The notes: a model not told the origin generated them from the sequence alone. A DNA stretch of 64,000 nt from Chryseobacterium caseinilyticum (GCF_014837145.1 NZ_JACYFS010000002.1:505508-569507), one strand, 5' to 3'. Positions 1 through 9,285 are shown, counted from the first letter of the stretch. Numbers and translations: made by a program.

Positions 1-682
1 CAGTTAGTGTATTAACTCTAATCACCCTTTTTGTGCTTATGCTTCTTCAGTGAAGGAACATTGTTAAGGAGATTTCTTATTATTTCTCTGCCGCTTATTC
101 ATATTTTTTTACACTGTCTAATGTAACCGGCAGTTGCTTTTTCTTTAAGTCTAAAGCTTAAGCTACATCATAAAGTCTTACAAAATTTCCATTTAAAGTA
201 TTATAATATAATACTTCAAATGTTTACTGACTGATTGAATTATCTAAATGAAGCTGAAATTTCTTTTGGTGATATATACAAAAAAGATTTTTTTAAGTTG
301 TATTCGGTGCTATTGTCAGTCTTGAGGGATAATTTTTATGTATATATAAATTGTTTAAAGTTTAATATCTGATGTTTATTTTTGTTAAATTTTCTAATGT
401 ACTTCTTCGAAAATATTTATGAATTCTGTAGATGCAATAATCAGATTCTTAAACTATCTTAAGGTTTTTTCTTAATATAGTTTAAGATAGTTATTTAAGA
501 ATTACTATGAAATTTGCATTGTACTCTATTTATAATTTTTGAATATTATCGGTTCTAACACTTCTTATTTCAATTCCTTTTAATTCTATAGCAGATTAAA
601 AGCAAATGAAAAGCAAATGAAAATTTGCATCAGTTAATTTCTGTTTATATCAGAAAATGCAGAGTACTTGTATGGTTTGATT
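1..682. other. AT-rich intergenic region at window start
   Basis: No convincing gene is visible. It holds an 11-base perfect inverted repeat (452-462 with 482-492, core AACTATCTTAA), an 11-base tandem duplication (AGCAAATGAAA twice, about 602-623) and a short TTCTG/CAGAA inverted repeat just before the MFS gene. A gene may lie upstream of base 1, but nothing in these bases looks like its end. Confidence 0.5.
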
Positions 683-1832
683 ATGATTGATAAAAGATTA
701 ATTCCGCTGGCTTTGGGCGGATTGAGTTTGGGAACAACAGAATTTGCAATGATGAGTCTGGTTCCTGATGTAGCGGGTTCACTCAGAATCACTATAGCAG
801 GAGCAGGCAACTTTATTTCAGCCTATGCGCTCGGTGTAGTAATTGGTGCACCAATACTAATTACAGGATCGCTTAAGTTTCCACCAAAAAAAGCGCTGAT
901 GATATTTATGTTGATGATCATAATATTTAACCTGTTTTCTGCTTTTTCATATAATTACGCTATGATGCTTGCGATACGTTTTCTAGCTGGCTTGCCTCAT
1001 GGTGCTTTTTTTGGTGTTGGTACTGTGGTAGCTGCTCAAATGGCTGTAGAAGGTAAAGAAGCTAAGAATATTGCCATTATCTTTTCGGGTTTAACTATTG
1101 CCAATCTCGCTATGGTACCTTTTTGTCACTTTTGTGGGACATTCATACAGGTGGGAACTTGCATTTGTTATAATTTCAGTAATAGGCATGATCTCCCTGA
1201 TTTTTATTTTTCTATGGATTCCTGATATCGAAGTGAAGAACAATTTAAATATTCGCGAGGAATTTAGATTTTTGAGGAAAACAAAAATCTGGATTATTCT
1301 GGCCATATGTGCATTTGGATTTGGAGGTTTGTTTGCCTGGCTTAGTTATATTGCTCCATTAATGACTTCTATTTCTGGATTTTCCTCGGGCAGTATAGCA
1401 TATGTAATGATATTGGTTGGCCTTGGAATGGTTATAGGAAACTTTGTTGGAAGTGCTTTAACAGATCGTTTCGGTGACCGTAAAACAATAGTCATTATTT
1501 TAGCGTCGATGGCCATTATCTTATTCAGTATTTATCTATTTTCTTCCGTGAAGGCTATCTCTCTTGCTTGCGCTTTTTTATGTGGAGCCTTTTCTATGGC
1601 TGGTGCCGCCCCGATCAGTTTACTTATTATGAATGCTGCTCCGGAATCTAAAATGATGGGAAGTGCATTCATACAGTCTGCCGTTAATATTGCAAATTCA
1701 GCTGGTGCTTATCTTGGAGGGATTCCTTTAACGTTAGGGTTTTCTTATCAGTATCCAGCTTTGGTGGGTGCAATATTAGCTTTCATAGGTTTTCTTACAA
1801 CCGTATCTTTCTATAGAAAATTGCACGGGTAA
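683..1832 (+). pseudogene. MFS transporter (AraJ/YdhP-like efflux permease), frameshifted
   Basis: This is a 12-TM-type major facilitator related to the arabinose/drug efflux permeases AraJ and YdhP. The first reading frame opens at ATG 683 (MIDKRLIPLALGGLSLGTTE) and carries family features such as the TTEF segment and the RFLAGLPHGAFFG loop. It leaves frame at about 1117-1125, and the rest of the permease continues in the next frame to 1832. In the run CCTTTTTG, removing one T restores a continuous protein (MVPFVTFVG). So a single-base insertion in a T5 tract, or a sequencing error there, splits the gene. As written it encodes about 180 residues and then stops at 1225. The family call is good; whether the gene is truly dead is unknown. 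Confidence 0.8.
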
Positions 1833-2078
1833 TCAGATTGATGTTTGATATAAGATTATTAGCAAAGATGCCAGATATTTATAAAGTTAAATTTACTTGA
1901 AGACCAGGTCTTCTGTTCTGTTTTCTATGACAGTAAATGAAATCTTCAATTTTCTTAAACTAGTTCAATATTATTTATTGTTATTGTTTATTGTTATTAG
2001 TTTGGAAATCATTGCAATTTTGTCTTGTGATAATTTCTGGATCACAGATTATTTCTAACAACTGTAAATTTAAAAATT

Positions 2079-2474
2079 ATGTCAAACGAACATGAAATCA
2101 TCATCAGCCGAATAAATGATTATGCTGATATATTAAATCGTAGAAAAACGGAAGGGATCGGAGAGCTCTACGCAGAAGATGCCGTCTTCATACCAGACAA
2201 TTACAAAACCATTTCTGCACTTGAGTTAAAAAAAAATAAAAGTAAAAGTATTCTGACTAGTAATGAATTTAAAATTCAATATTCAGAGGAAGATGTTTTG
2301 ATCGATGGCAACTTTGCATTTGTTACAGCTGTGGCAAAAACATCTGAAAAAAACAAACAGACAGATCAAACGGTTTTAAAAAGCAGTAAAGACTTTTTTG
2401 TATTTAAAAAAGTTGATGGACAGTGGAAAATATTCCGATATTTATTCAATAACGTAAACATTATAACTGCGTAA
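2079..2474 (+). CDS. NTF2-like / SnoaL-like small protein (DUF4440 type)
   Basis: This 131-residue cytosolic protein has the pattern of the NTF2-like fold: an N-terminal helix (RINDYADIL), an acidic segment with GELYAEDAVFIPDN, and a C-terminal strand pair ending in DGQWKIFRYLFN. Members are small enzymes or ligand-binding proteins related to ketosteroid isomerase; the substrate cannot be read from sequence. It is the first gene of a run that continues after 5 bases into the MDR reductase and then egtD and egtB, so co-transcription is likely. A CTTAAACTAGTTCAA motif lies about 110 bases upstream (1954-1968). Confidence 0.75.
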   Translation: MSNEHEIIISRINDYADILNRRKTEGIGELYAEDAVFIPDNYKTISALELKKNKSKSILTSNEFKIQYSEEDVLIDGNFAFVTAVAKTSEKNKQTDQTVLKSSKDFFVFKKVDGQWKIFRYLFNNVNIITA

Positions 2475-2479
2475 TATTT

Positions 2480-3445
2480 ATGAAAGCAATTGTTTTATAC
2501 AGAGCGGGTGGTCCCGAACATTTGTGTCTTGAGGAAAGGGTAATACCTTCTCCTCAGAAAGATCATGTCCTTGTTAAAATAAAAGCTTTTGGATTGAATC
2601 GGTCAGAAATAATGACGAGAAAAGGCTATTCTGAGAGTGTTCATTTCCCCAGAATTCTAGGAATCGAATGTGTAGGCGAAATCGTTGAAGATCCGTCAGG
2701 CGAATTTGCCACAGGTCAGAAAGTAGCTGCTTTTATGGGCGGAATGGGACGTGATTATGATGGAAGCTATGCCGAATTTGCAGTTTTACCGAAATCAATC
2801 ATCAGTTCTTTCGAAAGTGATTTGCCCTGGTCAGTTCTTGGTGCTTTACCAGAGATGTTTCAAACTGTTTACGGGTCTCTTCATGTAGCACTTAAGATCA
2901 AAAAAGAGGAAACTTTACTCATCCGTGGCGGGACTTCTTCAATAGGTCTTTTGGCTGCCCAATTGGGAAGGTCAGAAGGTTTAAAAATCATCTCAACAAC
3001 AAGGAATCCCAAGAAAATACATATACTTTTGGAAAATGGCGCGGATGAAGTTATGATTGATGATGGTAATTTGAGTCAAAAAATTAAAGATCGCGATTTT
3101 AAAATTAACAAAATTCTGGAGCTTATTGGAACTTCTACTCTGAAAGATTCATTGAATTCTGTCATAACGGGCGGAATTGTCTGTATGACCGGAATGCTTT
3201 CTGAACAATGGTCTATCAAAGATTTTGCGCCGATGGATTTTATTCAAACTGCTTCATATCTCACAGTATATGATTCTGGAAAAAAAAGGGTTAACGGCCT
3301 ATATTTTCAGGAATTTATAAGAAAGGTTGAAGCCAACAAGATTAAACCCGTAATCAAAAAGATTTTTAAATTGGAAGAAATCGCGGAGGCCCACAGTTTT
3401 ATGGAATCTAATCATAGTGGCGGTAAGATTGTTGTACTCGTCTAA
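2480..3445 (+). CDS. MDR-family NADPH:quinone reductase-like oxidoreductase
   Basis: A 321-residue medium-chain dehydrogenase/reductase. The N-terminal GroES-like domain (about 1-120) lacks the catalytic and structural zinc ligands of true alcohol dehydrogenases, as in quinone oxidoreductases. The Rossmann domain has a nucleotide-binding turn at residues 149-156 (RGGTSSIG). The likely reaction is NADPH-dependent reduction of a quinone or enone. The gene starts 5 bases after the NTF2-like gene and ends 12 bases before egtD, so it belongs to the same operon. A link to ergothioneine or redox stress is inferred from position only. Confidence 0.8.
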   Translation: MKAIVLYRAGGPEHLCLEERVIPSPQKDHVLVKIKAFGLNRSEIMTRKGYSESVHFPRILGIECVGEIVEDPSGEFATGQKVAAFMGGMGRDYDGSYAEFAVLPKSIISSFESDLPWSVLGALPEMFQTVYGSLHVALKIKKEETLLIRGGTSSIGLLAAQLGRSEGLKIISTTRNPKKIHILLENGADEVMIDDGNLSQKIKDRDFKINKILELIGTSTLKDSLNSVITGGIVCMTGMLSEQWSIKDFAPMDFIQTASYLTVYDSGKKRVNGLYFQEFIRKVEANKIKPVIKKIFKLEEIAEAHSFMESNHSGGKIVVLV

Positions 3446-3457
3446 AAGAATTATTAT

Positions 3458-4441
3458 ATGAAACCACAACTTGATACAGAACAATATATTGGAACAGTCA
3501 CCAATGATGATTTTAGATCTGATGTTGTAGAAGGTTTAAAGAAAAGCCCAAAAAAATTACTATCTAAGTATTTTTACGATGAGGCAGGCGACAGACTTTT
3601 TCAACAGATTATGGATATGCCGGAATATTATCTTACCAACTGCGAGCTGGATATCTTCAAAAATAAAACTGAGCTCTTAGCAAAAAGTATTTTAATAGAC
3701 AATGAACCTTTCGATTTGATAGAATTGGGAGCTGGCGATGCAATGAAATCCAGTTATCTGCTTGAACATTTGACCACAAAAAATATCGATTTCACCTATA
3801 TGCCAATCGATATCTCTGGACATATTCTGGAAGAGTTAAATGAAAAATTCAGCAGAGATTTGCCCGAACTGCAAGTCATTACTTTGGAAGGCGATTATTT
3901 TGATATGCTCGACAGGGCAATAACTATCTCACAAAGACGAAAAGTAGTTCTTTTCTTAGGCGGAAATATTGGCAATATGGATTTAGAAGAATCCTATCAT
4001 TTCTGCAGAGAACTCAGAAGAAAACTCAACCGTGGCGACATTCTCCTAATTGGTTTCGATTTGAAGAAAAATCCACAAACCATTCTCGATGCCTACAATG
4101 ACGAAGCAGGAATCACGTCATCGTTCAACCTCAATCTGCTCATCAGAATGAACCGCGAACTGGAAGCTGATTTCGATGTTCTGAATTATCAGCATTACCA
4201 AACCTATGACCCGATTTCTGGCGCTTGCAAAAGTTATCTTGTGAGTCTTGCGGAGCAAAATGTACATATCGGAAACCAGATTTTTAGCTTCGAAGAAAAT
4301 GAGTTGATTGATATGGAAATCTCACAGAAATTTTCTCAGGTTGACATCACCAAACTTGCACGGGATTCCAAATTTCACATTATTGATGAGATTGCTGATT
4401 CCAAAACTTGGTTTGTAGATTCTATTTGGCAAGTGCTTTAA
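3458..4441 (+). CDS. egtD: L-histidine N-alpha-methyltransferase EgtD
   Basis: A 327-residue SAM-dependent methyltransferase that trimethylates the alpha-amino group of histidine to hercynine, the first step of ergothioneine synthesis. Visible family features are YFYDEAGDRLF (38-48), the MPEYYLTNCE stretch that follows it, a SAM-binding ELGAGDA loop (89-95) and LFLGGNIGN (165-173). Length equals that of mycobacterial EgtD. It is followed 17 bases later by egtB, which oxidises and sulfurises hercynine. No egtA, egtC or egtE is nearby, as in bacteria whose EgtB uses cysteine directly. Confidence 0.92.
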   Translation: MKPQLDTEQYIGTVTNDDFRSDVVEGLKKSPKKLLSKYFYDEAGDRLFQQIMDMPEYYLTNCELDIFKNKTELLAKSILIDNEPFDLIELGAGDAMKSSYLLEHLTTKNIDFTYMPIDISGHILEELNEKFSRDLPELQVITLEGDYFDMLDRAITISQRRKVVLFLGGNIGNMDLEESYHFCRELRRKLNRGDILLIGFDLKKNPQTILDAYNDEAGITSSFNLNLLIRMNRELEADFDVLNYQHYQTYDPISGACKSYLVSLAEQNVHIGNQIFSFEENELIDMEISQKFSQVDITKLARDSKFHIIDEIADSKTWFVDSIWQVL

Positions 4442-4458
4442 TTTTAAATTTAATTCCA

Positions 4459-5649
4459 ATGAAAGAAAATTCCATTCTCACGATACCAAATTCCTTCACC
4501 AATTGGGCAGAGAAATATTCAGAAATTCGAAACCATTCAGTTAAAATCTGCGAGCCGTTAGAAATCGAGGATTATGTCGTTCAGCCAATCGTCGATGTAA
4601 GTCCGCCGAAATGGCATTTGGGTCACACGACCTGGTTTTTCGAGACTTTTATTTTAGAACCCAATTTTCCCGGTTATCAGGTTTTTGATGCTCAGTATAA
4701 CTTTGTTTTCAACAGCTACTATGAAACGATTGGCGCAAGAGTTATCCGTACCGACAGAGGGAATTTGAGCCGTCCTTCCGTTTCTGATATTTATAAATAC
4801 AGAAAATATGTTGATGAGCAAATGACTGCATTTCTCCAAAGCGAATATTTAACAGAAGAAATCAAACCTTTACTCGAACTCGGCCTCAATCACGAGCAGC
4901 AACACCAGGAATTATTATTGACAGATATCAAATATATTTTAGGACATAATCCACTTTTTCCGGCGTATAAAAATGAAGCTATTTCTAGAAAAGAATTTTC
5001 TGAAAACATTGAAATGATTCACTTTGATGAAGGAGTTTATCAAATCGGTTTTCAAGGAGAAGGTTTCAGTTTTGATAATGAGTTGGGAAGACATAGAGTG
5101 TATCTTAATGATTTTGAAATTGCTGACCGCTTAGTTTCTAACCTAGAATATTTAGAATTTATGGAAGCTGGAGGCTATAAAAATTTCAGACATTGGCACG
5201 CTGAAGGCTGGGATTGGGTGAAACAGAATGAAGTTAAATCTCCTCTGTACTGGCAATTGACTGATGGGCAATGGATGAATTACACTTTAAAGGGACTTCA
5301 GAAATTAGATTTAAATGATGCCGTTTGTCACATCAACTTTTATGAAGCTTCAGCCTTCGCCTCCTGGAAAGGAATGCGTCTGCCAACCGAAGCTGAGTGG
5401 GAAGTTGCCTCCAATCATTTTGAGTGGGGAAACCGTTGGGAGTGGACGAACTCTGCCTATCTGCCTTATCCAGGATTTAAAAAAGAAGCCGGCGCAGTAG
5501 GAGAGTACAATGGAAAATTTATGGTCAATCAAATGGTTTTGCGTGGCGCTTCAGATGCAACGCCAAGCGGACACAGCAGAAATACGTACCGCAACTTCTT
5601 TCAGACTGGCTTAAAATGGCAGTTTACCGGAATCAGACTTGCTCAGTAG
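4459..5649 (+). CDS. egtB: Ergothioneine biosynthesis protein EgtB (iron-dependent sulfoxide synthase)
   Basis: This is the non-haem iron enzyme that joins oxidised hercynine to a thiol donor as a sulfoxide. ATG 4459 is preferred over upstream in-frame codons that overlap egtD and gives 396 residues. The N-terminal DinB-like four-helix domain carries the three-histidine iron site: His56 in WHLGHTTWFFE and His145/His149 in NHEQQHQE. The C-terminal half is an FGE-sulfatase (C-type lectin-like) domain with RLPTEAEWEVA and the terminal TYRNFFQTGLKWQFTGIRLA. With no EgtA or EgtC here, cysteine rather than gamma-glutamylcysteine is the likely donor; this is inferred. It is the last gene of the operon that starts at 2079. 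Confidence 0.92.
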   Translation: MKENSILTIPNSFTNWAEKYSEIRNHSVKICEPLEIEDYVVQPIVDVSPPKWHLGHTTWFFETFILEPNFPGYQVFDAQYNFVFNSYYETIGARVIRTDRGNLSRPSVSDIYKYRKYVDEQMTAFLQSEYLTEEIKPLLELGLNHEQQHQELLLTDIKYILGHNPLFPAYKNEAISRKEFSENIEMIHFDEGVYQIGFQGEGFSFDNELGRHRVYLNDFEIADRLVSNLEYLEFMEAGGYKNFRHWHAEGWDWVKQNEVKSPLYWQLTDGQWMNYTLKGLQKLDLNDAVCHINFYEASAFASWKGMRLPTEAEWEVASNHFEWGNRWEWTNSAYLPYPGFKKEAGAVGEYNGKFMVNQMVLRGASDATPSGHSRNTYRNFFQTGLKWQFTGIRLAQ

Positions 5650-5797
5650 CAAGCTATTTTTGTATCTAATTATTTTAGACGAAATTGAATACTTCCCACT
5701 CTTCAGTAGATTTTAAAATATAAGATATTATTTTGGCAGTTTATTCTTGCAATAATAATTAATATCAATCTTTTAGATATATACTCCTTCCATTTAC

Positions 5798-5831
5798 ACA
5801 TTGATGTAGAGCTAAGATCAATGTAAATTTG
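5798..5831 (+). promoter_or_regulatory. Bacteroidota-type promoter with overlapping inverted repeat
   Basis: TTG at 5801-5803 and TAAATTTG at 5824-5831 are 20 bases apart, matching the TTG/TAnnTTTG promoter of this phylum. An inverted repeat ACATTGAT (5798-5805) / ATCAATGT (5817-5824) overlaps both boxes, as an operator would. It lies 55 bases before the SDR start at 5886. Confidence 0.5.
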
Positions 5832-5885
5832 TTAAGATCAAAAAAGCCGATAACAAATTATAAATCAATTCAAAAAATAGAAATT

Positions 5886-6665
5886 ATGTCAAATTTAAAA
5901 GATCAGGTGGTATTCGTGACAGGAGCCGGAGGAGGAATAGGAAAAATTATTGCTATCGAATTTGCAAAATTGGGCGCTAATGTAGCCATTGCGGATCTGA
6001 ATGAGGAATTATTGAAAACTGCAGTGAAAGATATCGAAGCGTATGGTGGTAAAGCTTTAGGAATAGTTGCTAATGTGACCGATCTGGAATCTATGAGAGA
6101 GGCACTTAAAAAAGTGGTTTCAACTTTCGGTAGATTGGATGTCGCTGTTAACAATGCAGGCGTTGTAGGTATCGGTAGCATCGAAGAAATAGAACCTGAT
6201 GACTGGGATAAAATAATGTCAGTCAACAGCAAAGGTGTTTTTGTATGCACAAAAGCTGAACTTGAAATTATGAAACCTCAAGGTTCGGGCGCGATCATCA
6301 ACAGTGCATCTATCGCTGGTAAAATGGGAATGGCACATCTCTCTCACTACGTAGCTTCAAAATTTGCAGTAATAGGGTTTACCAACAGTATTGCGAAAGA
6401 GGTCGCGACCACAGGCATTACAGTGAATGCTATCTGTCCCGGTATCGTAGGAACCGGAATGTGGCGTGGAGAAGGCGGTGTGGCAGACCGATGGAAACTG
6501 GAAGGTGAGACCGAAGAACAATCTTGGGAAAGAAATAAGACATCACTGATACCTCAAGGTATTGATCAAAGTCCACAAGATATTGCGGATGCTGTGATAT
6601 TTATTTCTCAAGCAAAACATATGACAGGTCAAGCCATCGCAATTGATGGAGGTATGACGATGTAA
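5886..6665 (+). CDS. SDR family oxidoreductase (classical)
   Basis: A 259-residue classical short-chain dehydrogenase/reductase. It has the glycine-rich cofactor turn TGAGGGIGK near residue 13, the NNAG motif, the catalytic Ser in INSASIAG and the YVASK active-site pair. The C-terminal substrate loop (GTGMWRGEGGVADRW) resembles acetoin/butanediol and sugar-alcohol dehydrogenases; the substrate is not assignable. ATG 5886 is chosen because it follows the promoter boxes and aligns with the family N-terminus (MSNLKDQVVFVTGAG). A strong hairpin terminator follows, so this looks monocistronic. Confidence 0.85.
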   Translation: MSNLKDQVVFVTGAGGGIGKIIAIEFAKLGANVAIADLNEELLKTAVKDIEAYGGKALGIVANVTDLESMREALKKVVSTFGRLDVAVNNAGVVGIGSIEEIEPDDWDKIMSVNSKGVFVCTKAELEIMKPQGSGAIINSASIAGKMGMAHLSHYVASKFAVIGFTNSIAKEVATTGITVNAICPGIVGTGMWRGEGGVADRWKLEGETEEQSWERNKTSLIPQGIDQSPQDIADAVIFISQAKHMTGQAIAIDGGMTM

Positions 6666-6686
6666 TTATTTAAAGTATAAGGATTC

Positions 6687-6716
6687 AAACATTGCAGTCG
6701 ATTGACTGCAATGTTT
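6687..6716 (+). terminator. Rho-independent terminator after the SDR gene
   Basis: Perfect 13-base inverted repeat (AAACATTGCAGTC at 6687-6699, GACTGCAATGTTT at 6704-6716) with a GATT loop, ending in T-rich sequence 22 bases after the SDR stop. Confidence 0.8.
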
Positions 6717-6734
6717 CTTAAAACAAATAAAACG

Positions 6735-7292
6735 ATGACTAAAGTAATCGGAATTCTTGCAGGTAGCCTGCGAAAAGAATCATTTTCAAAAAAAGTTGCA
6801 AAGACTTTGATCGAGTTTGCACCTGAAGGATTTGAATTTAAATTGATTGATCTGAATGATATTCCTGTATATAATCAGGATTTTGATGACCATAATGAAA
6901 TTCCTGAAGCCATCACAAAGTTCCGAATAGAAATGTCTGCTGTGGATGGTGTCATTTTCGTCACTCCGGAATACAATAGGTCTGTTCCCGCAGTTTTGAA
7001 AAATGCAATCGATGTGGGTTCTAGACCTTATGGTAAAAGTGTTTGGGATAAAAAACCAGCTGCTATCTTCAGCAATTCGCCTGGTAATCTTTCCGCTTTT
7101 GGAGCTAATCATCATTTGAGACAAAGCCTTGTTTTTCTGAATATGCCAACTATGCAACAACCCGAAGTCTATATTGCGCACGTCAATGACCTTTTTGATA
7201 AGGAAGGAAAAATGAAGGATGGTGCAAGCAAAGACTTCATCAAAAAAGCATTGGAATCATACATCATTTGGTTCAATAAAAACGCGGAATAA
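6735..7292 (+). CDS. NADPH-dependent FMN reductase
   Basis: A 185-residue flavodoxin-fold reductase of the NADPH-dependent FMN reductase family (azoreductase/chromate reductase relatives such as YieF). The FMN phosphate loop GSLRKESFSKKVA is near residue 9, and the family signature TPEYNRSVPAVLKNAIDVGSR is in the middle. It reduces free flavin or quinones, or azo and metal substrates, in the cytosol. ATG 6735 (MTKVIGILAGSLR) is chosen because earlier in-frame codons fall inside the upstream terminator hairpin. Confidence 0.88.
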   Translation: MTKVIGILAGSLRKESFSKKVAKTLIEFAPEGFEFKLIDLNDIPVYNQDFDDHNEIPEAITKFRIEMSAVDGVIFVTPEYNRSVPAVLKNAIDVGSRPYGKSVWDKKPAAIFSNSPGNLSAFGANHHLRQSLVFLNMPTMQQPEVYIAHVNDLFDKEGKMKDGASKDFIKKALESYIIWFNKNAE

Positions 7293-7412
7293 GCATGCTT
7301 TCAGCATTGGTGTTAACATAGGTCAATGCGATTTCTTAAACTTGTTTATGGGTAGCTCATTATTTTTAAAGGGAAATTTGTATCATATAAATCAATTAAC
7401 ATTTTAATCAAG

Positions 7413-8300
7413 ATGACACTCAGATTTTTAAAACAAAATATTCTGATTTCTTTTTTCATTTTGCTGATCTCTATGTCAGCATTTGGTCAGGAAATCAAAG
7501 GCTTGAGATATTTTATGCAGGGCAACGCCATAGCAAGTTCTATCCCTTACGGAAATAATGTATCAGCCGGACATTATGTGAAATCTGATGATGCCAAGAT
7601 CTATTACGAAGTATATGGAAAAGGAAGCCCGATTGTTGTACTGCACGGTGGGATCGTGGGATCTCCTTCGGAAATGGGTCAGCTGATCGATAGTCTTTCT
7701 CAGAAACATCAGGTCATCTCCATCTCTACACGAGGTCACGGAAGATCGGAAATGGGTAACAAAATTCCGAGCTATGAGCAGAAAGCCAAAGATGTGAATG
7801 CAGTTCTTGACAAAGTGAACAAAGACAAAGTGACGATTGTAGGTTTTAGTGATGGCGCTTACACAGGTTATTTTTTTGCTGAGCAATATCCAGATAGAAT
7901 TGAAAAGCTCGTAGCCATCGGAGCAGGAGAGTGGAAGAAAGGTTTCCGTGAGTTTAAGATGGATTATAAAACATTTTCCGCAATGGATGAATTGTTTTGG
8001 AAACAGCAAATGGCAATACGACCAGAACCAAAAAGGGTCGACGAATGGTTCAGTACTCTAAGCAATTATTACAGCAATCTGAATATCGATAAATACATTT
8101 TGGGACAGATCAAATGTCCGGTCTTGGTAATGGCTGGTGAAAAAGATCAGAATGCACCTTTCGAGACCGTAATTGCAGCTTACAAAATGATTCCCAATGC
8201 ACAATTAGCAATTATTCCGAATGCACCACATCCTGCATTCTTAGTCAATTTCGCAGCAGTTTGGGCGGATATGAAACCTTTTTTAGATCAGAACAATTAA
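7413..8300 (+). CDS. Exported alpha/beta-fold hydrolase
   Basis: A 295-residue serine hydrolase with a Sec signal peptide (hydrophobic LISFFILLISMSAFG, cleavage near residue 25 before QE). The alpha/beta hydrolase core follows: oxyanion strand VVLHGG, nucleophile elbow VGFSDGAYT, a late acid (AGEKDQN) and the catalytic His in NAPHPAF. It probably acts on an ester or lactone in the periplasm; the substrate is unknown. It opens a same-strand run with NTF2-like, PPC and alcohol dehydrogenase genes, with 20 bases to the next start. Confidence 0.85.
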   Translation: MTLRFLKQNILISFFILLISMSAFGQEIKGLRYFMQGNAIASSIPYGNNVSAGHYVKSDDAKIYYEVYGKGSPIVVLHGGIVGSPSEMGQLIDSLSQKHQVISISTRGHGRSEMGNKIPSYEQKAKDVNAVLDKVNKDKVTIVGFSDGAYTGYFFAEQYPDRIEKLVAIGAGEWKKGFREFKMDYKTFSAMDELFWKQQMAIRPEPKRVDEWFSTLSNYYSNLNIDKYILGQIKCPVLVMAGEKDQNAPFETVIAAYKMIPNAQLAIIPNAPHPAFLVNFAAVWADMKPFLDQNN

Positions 8301-8320
8301 TTTTAAATATATAAATCAAA

Positions 8321-8668
8321 ATGGAAAACAACGTAGAACAGATCCTCGTACACCACTTAACAGCTTTCGGAAACAATGACTTGGACGCGATCTTAGAAGA
8401 TTATACAGAAACTTCTGTACTTTTTACACCGAAAGGAATTGTAACAGGTTTGGATAATATCCGTCAGTTTTTTGTGGGATTTTTTGCCGTGATCCCAACA
8501 GGTTCAGCTTTCGGGATGGATCAGAAACTGATCGAGGGAAATGTCGCGTACATCCTTTGGAACAGTGATTCAGACCTAGCTCAAATTCCTGTGGGAACAG
8601 ACACTTTCGTGTTTGAAGGTGATAAAATCAAATACCACACTGTAGCAGATCATAGGATTGCAAAATAA
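8321..8668 (+). CDS. NTF2-like / SnoaL-like small protein
   Basis: A 115-residue cytosolic protein with the NTF2-fold arrangement: an N-terminal helix (LVHHLTAFGNNDLDAILEDYTE), then ETSVLFTPKGIVTGLDNIRQFF and a C-terminal antiparallel sheet. These proteins are common in Bacteroidota beside oxidoreductases and have no assigned reaction. It begins 20 bases after the exported hydrolase and is followed by a terminator-like hairpin. Confidence 0.75.
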   Translation: MENNVEQILVHHLTAFGNNDLDAILEDYTETSVLFTPKGIVTGLDNIRQFFVGFFAVIPTGSAFGMDQKLIEGNVAYILWNSDSDLAQIPVGTDTFVFEGDKIKYHTVADHRIAK

Positions 8669-8672
8669 ATTT

Positions 8673-8698
8673 AAGACCTGATGATTCGGGTCTTTTTT
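8673..8698 (+). terminator. Rho-independent terminator
   Basis: The stem AAGACCTGA pairs with TTCGGGTCTT (one T-G wobble) around a short loop and is followed by a T6 run, a few bases after the NTF2-like stop codon. Confidence 0.7.
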
Positions 8699-8716
8699 GT
8701 TTCTAAATAATACATT

Positions 8717-9280
8717 ATGAAAAACGTAGTAAAGATTGCTCTGTGCATTTCGACAACAATGGTTTTGTTCAATACCAAAACGTATGCTCAGGAATATGCC
8801 GACACGACCAAGACATTAGAAGAAGGTAAAGCACCAGGCTTGAAGGTGAAATTGTTAAGCACTGTTGGCCAGACAAAAACCTATCTCCTCATTTTTGCAA
8901 AAGGTGACGAGATTGTAGCCGGACTGACGGAGTTTGTCAAGAAAAACAAGATCAAAAGTGGTCACTACACAGGTTTGGGTGATGCATTGTCTGCAAAAGC
9001 AGGTTGGTTTGATTACGATAAAAAGAAATTTAAGGTCATCCCAATCGGAGTTTCAGAGGTTTCTTCTTTTACAGGGGATATTGCCTGGTTTAATGGGAAT
9101 CCGATCGCTCATACGCACTTTAGTGCTGCGATAGAAGATGGCTCGGTGAAAGGCGGGCATCTGTTGGAATTATTCTGCGGGCCGACAATGGAAATTATTT
9201 TGGTTGAGGAGCCCGTTGCACTATACAAAAAATTAGACCCTGAATTTAACGCTGCATTGATCGACCCGGATTTAAAATAA
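8717..9280 (+). CDS. Exported PPC-domain (DUF296) protein
   Basis: A 187-residue protein with a Sec signal peptide (ALCISTTMVLFNTKTYA, cleavage near residue 25 before QE). One PPC/PCD domain (DUF296) follows, the trimeric fold of plant AT-hook proteins and bacterial stand-alone homologs. Key features are GLTEFVKKNKIKSGHYTGLG, the conserved IAHTHFSAA and VKGGHLLE histidine motifs that form a metal-like site, and GPTMEIIL. The next gene, 5 bases downstream, encodes a close paralog without a leader. Prokaryotic members have no settled function; an exported one with an intact histidine site is unusual. Confidence 0.85.
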   Translation: MKNVVKIALCISTTMVLFNTKTYAQEYADTTKTLEEGKAPGLKVKLLSTVGQTKTYLLIFAKGDEIVAGLTEFVKKNKIKSGHYTGLGDALSAKAGWFDYDKKKFKVIPIGVSEVSSFTGDIAWFNGNPIAHTHFSAAIEDGSVKGGHLLELFCGPTMEIILVEEPVALYKKLDPEFNAALIDPDLK

Positions 9281-9285
9281 ACAAT

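Noticed and set aside
602..623. Tandem AGCAAATGAAA repeat
   Set aside because: Only two copies in AT-rich DNA; no sign of a repeat array or attachment site.
1970..2000. Repeated TTATTG units
   Set aside because: Low-complexity AT sequence with irregular units, not a microsatellite of note.
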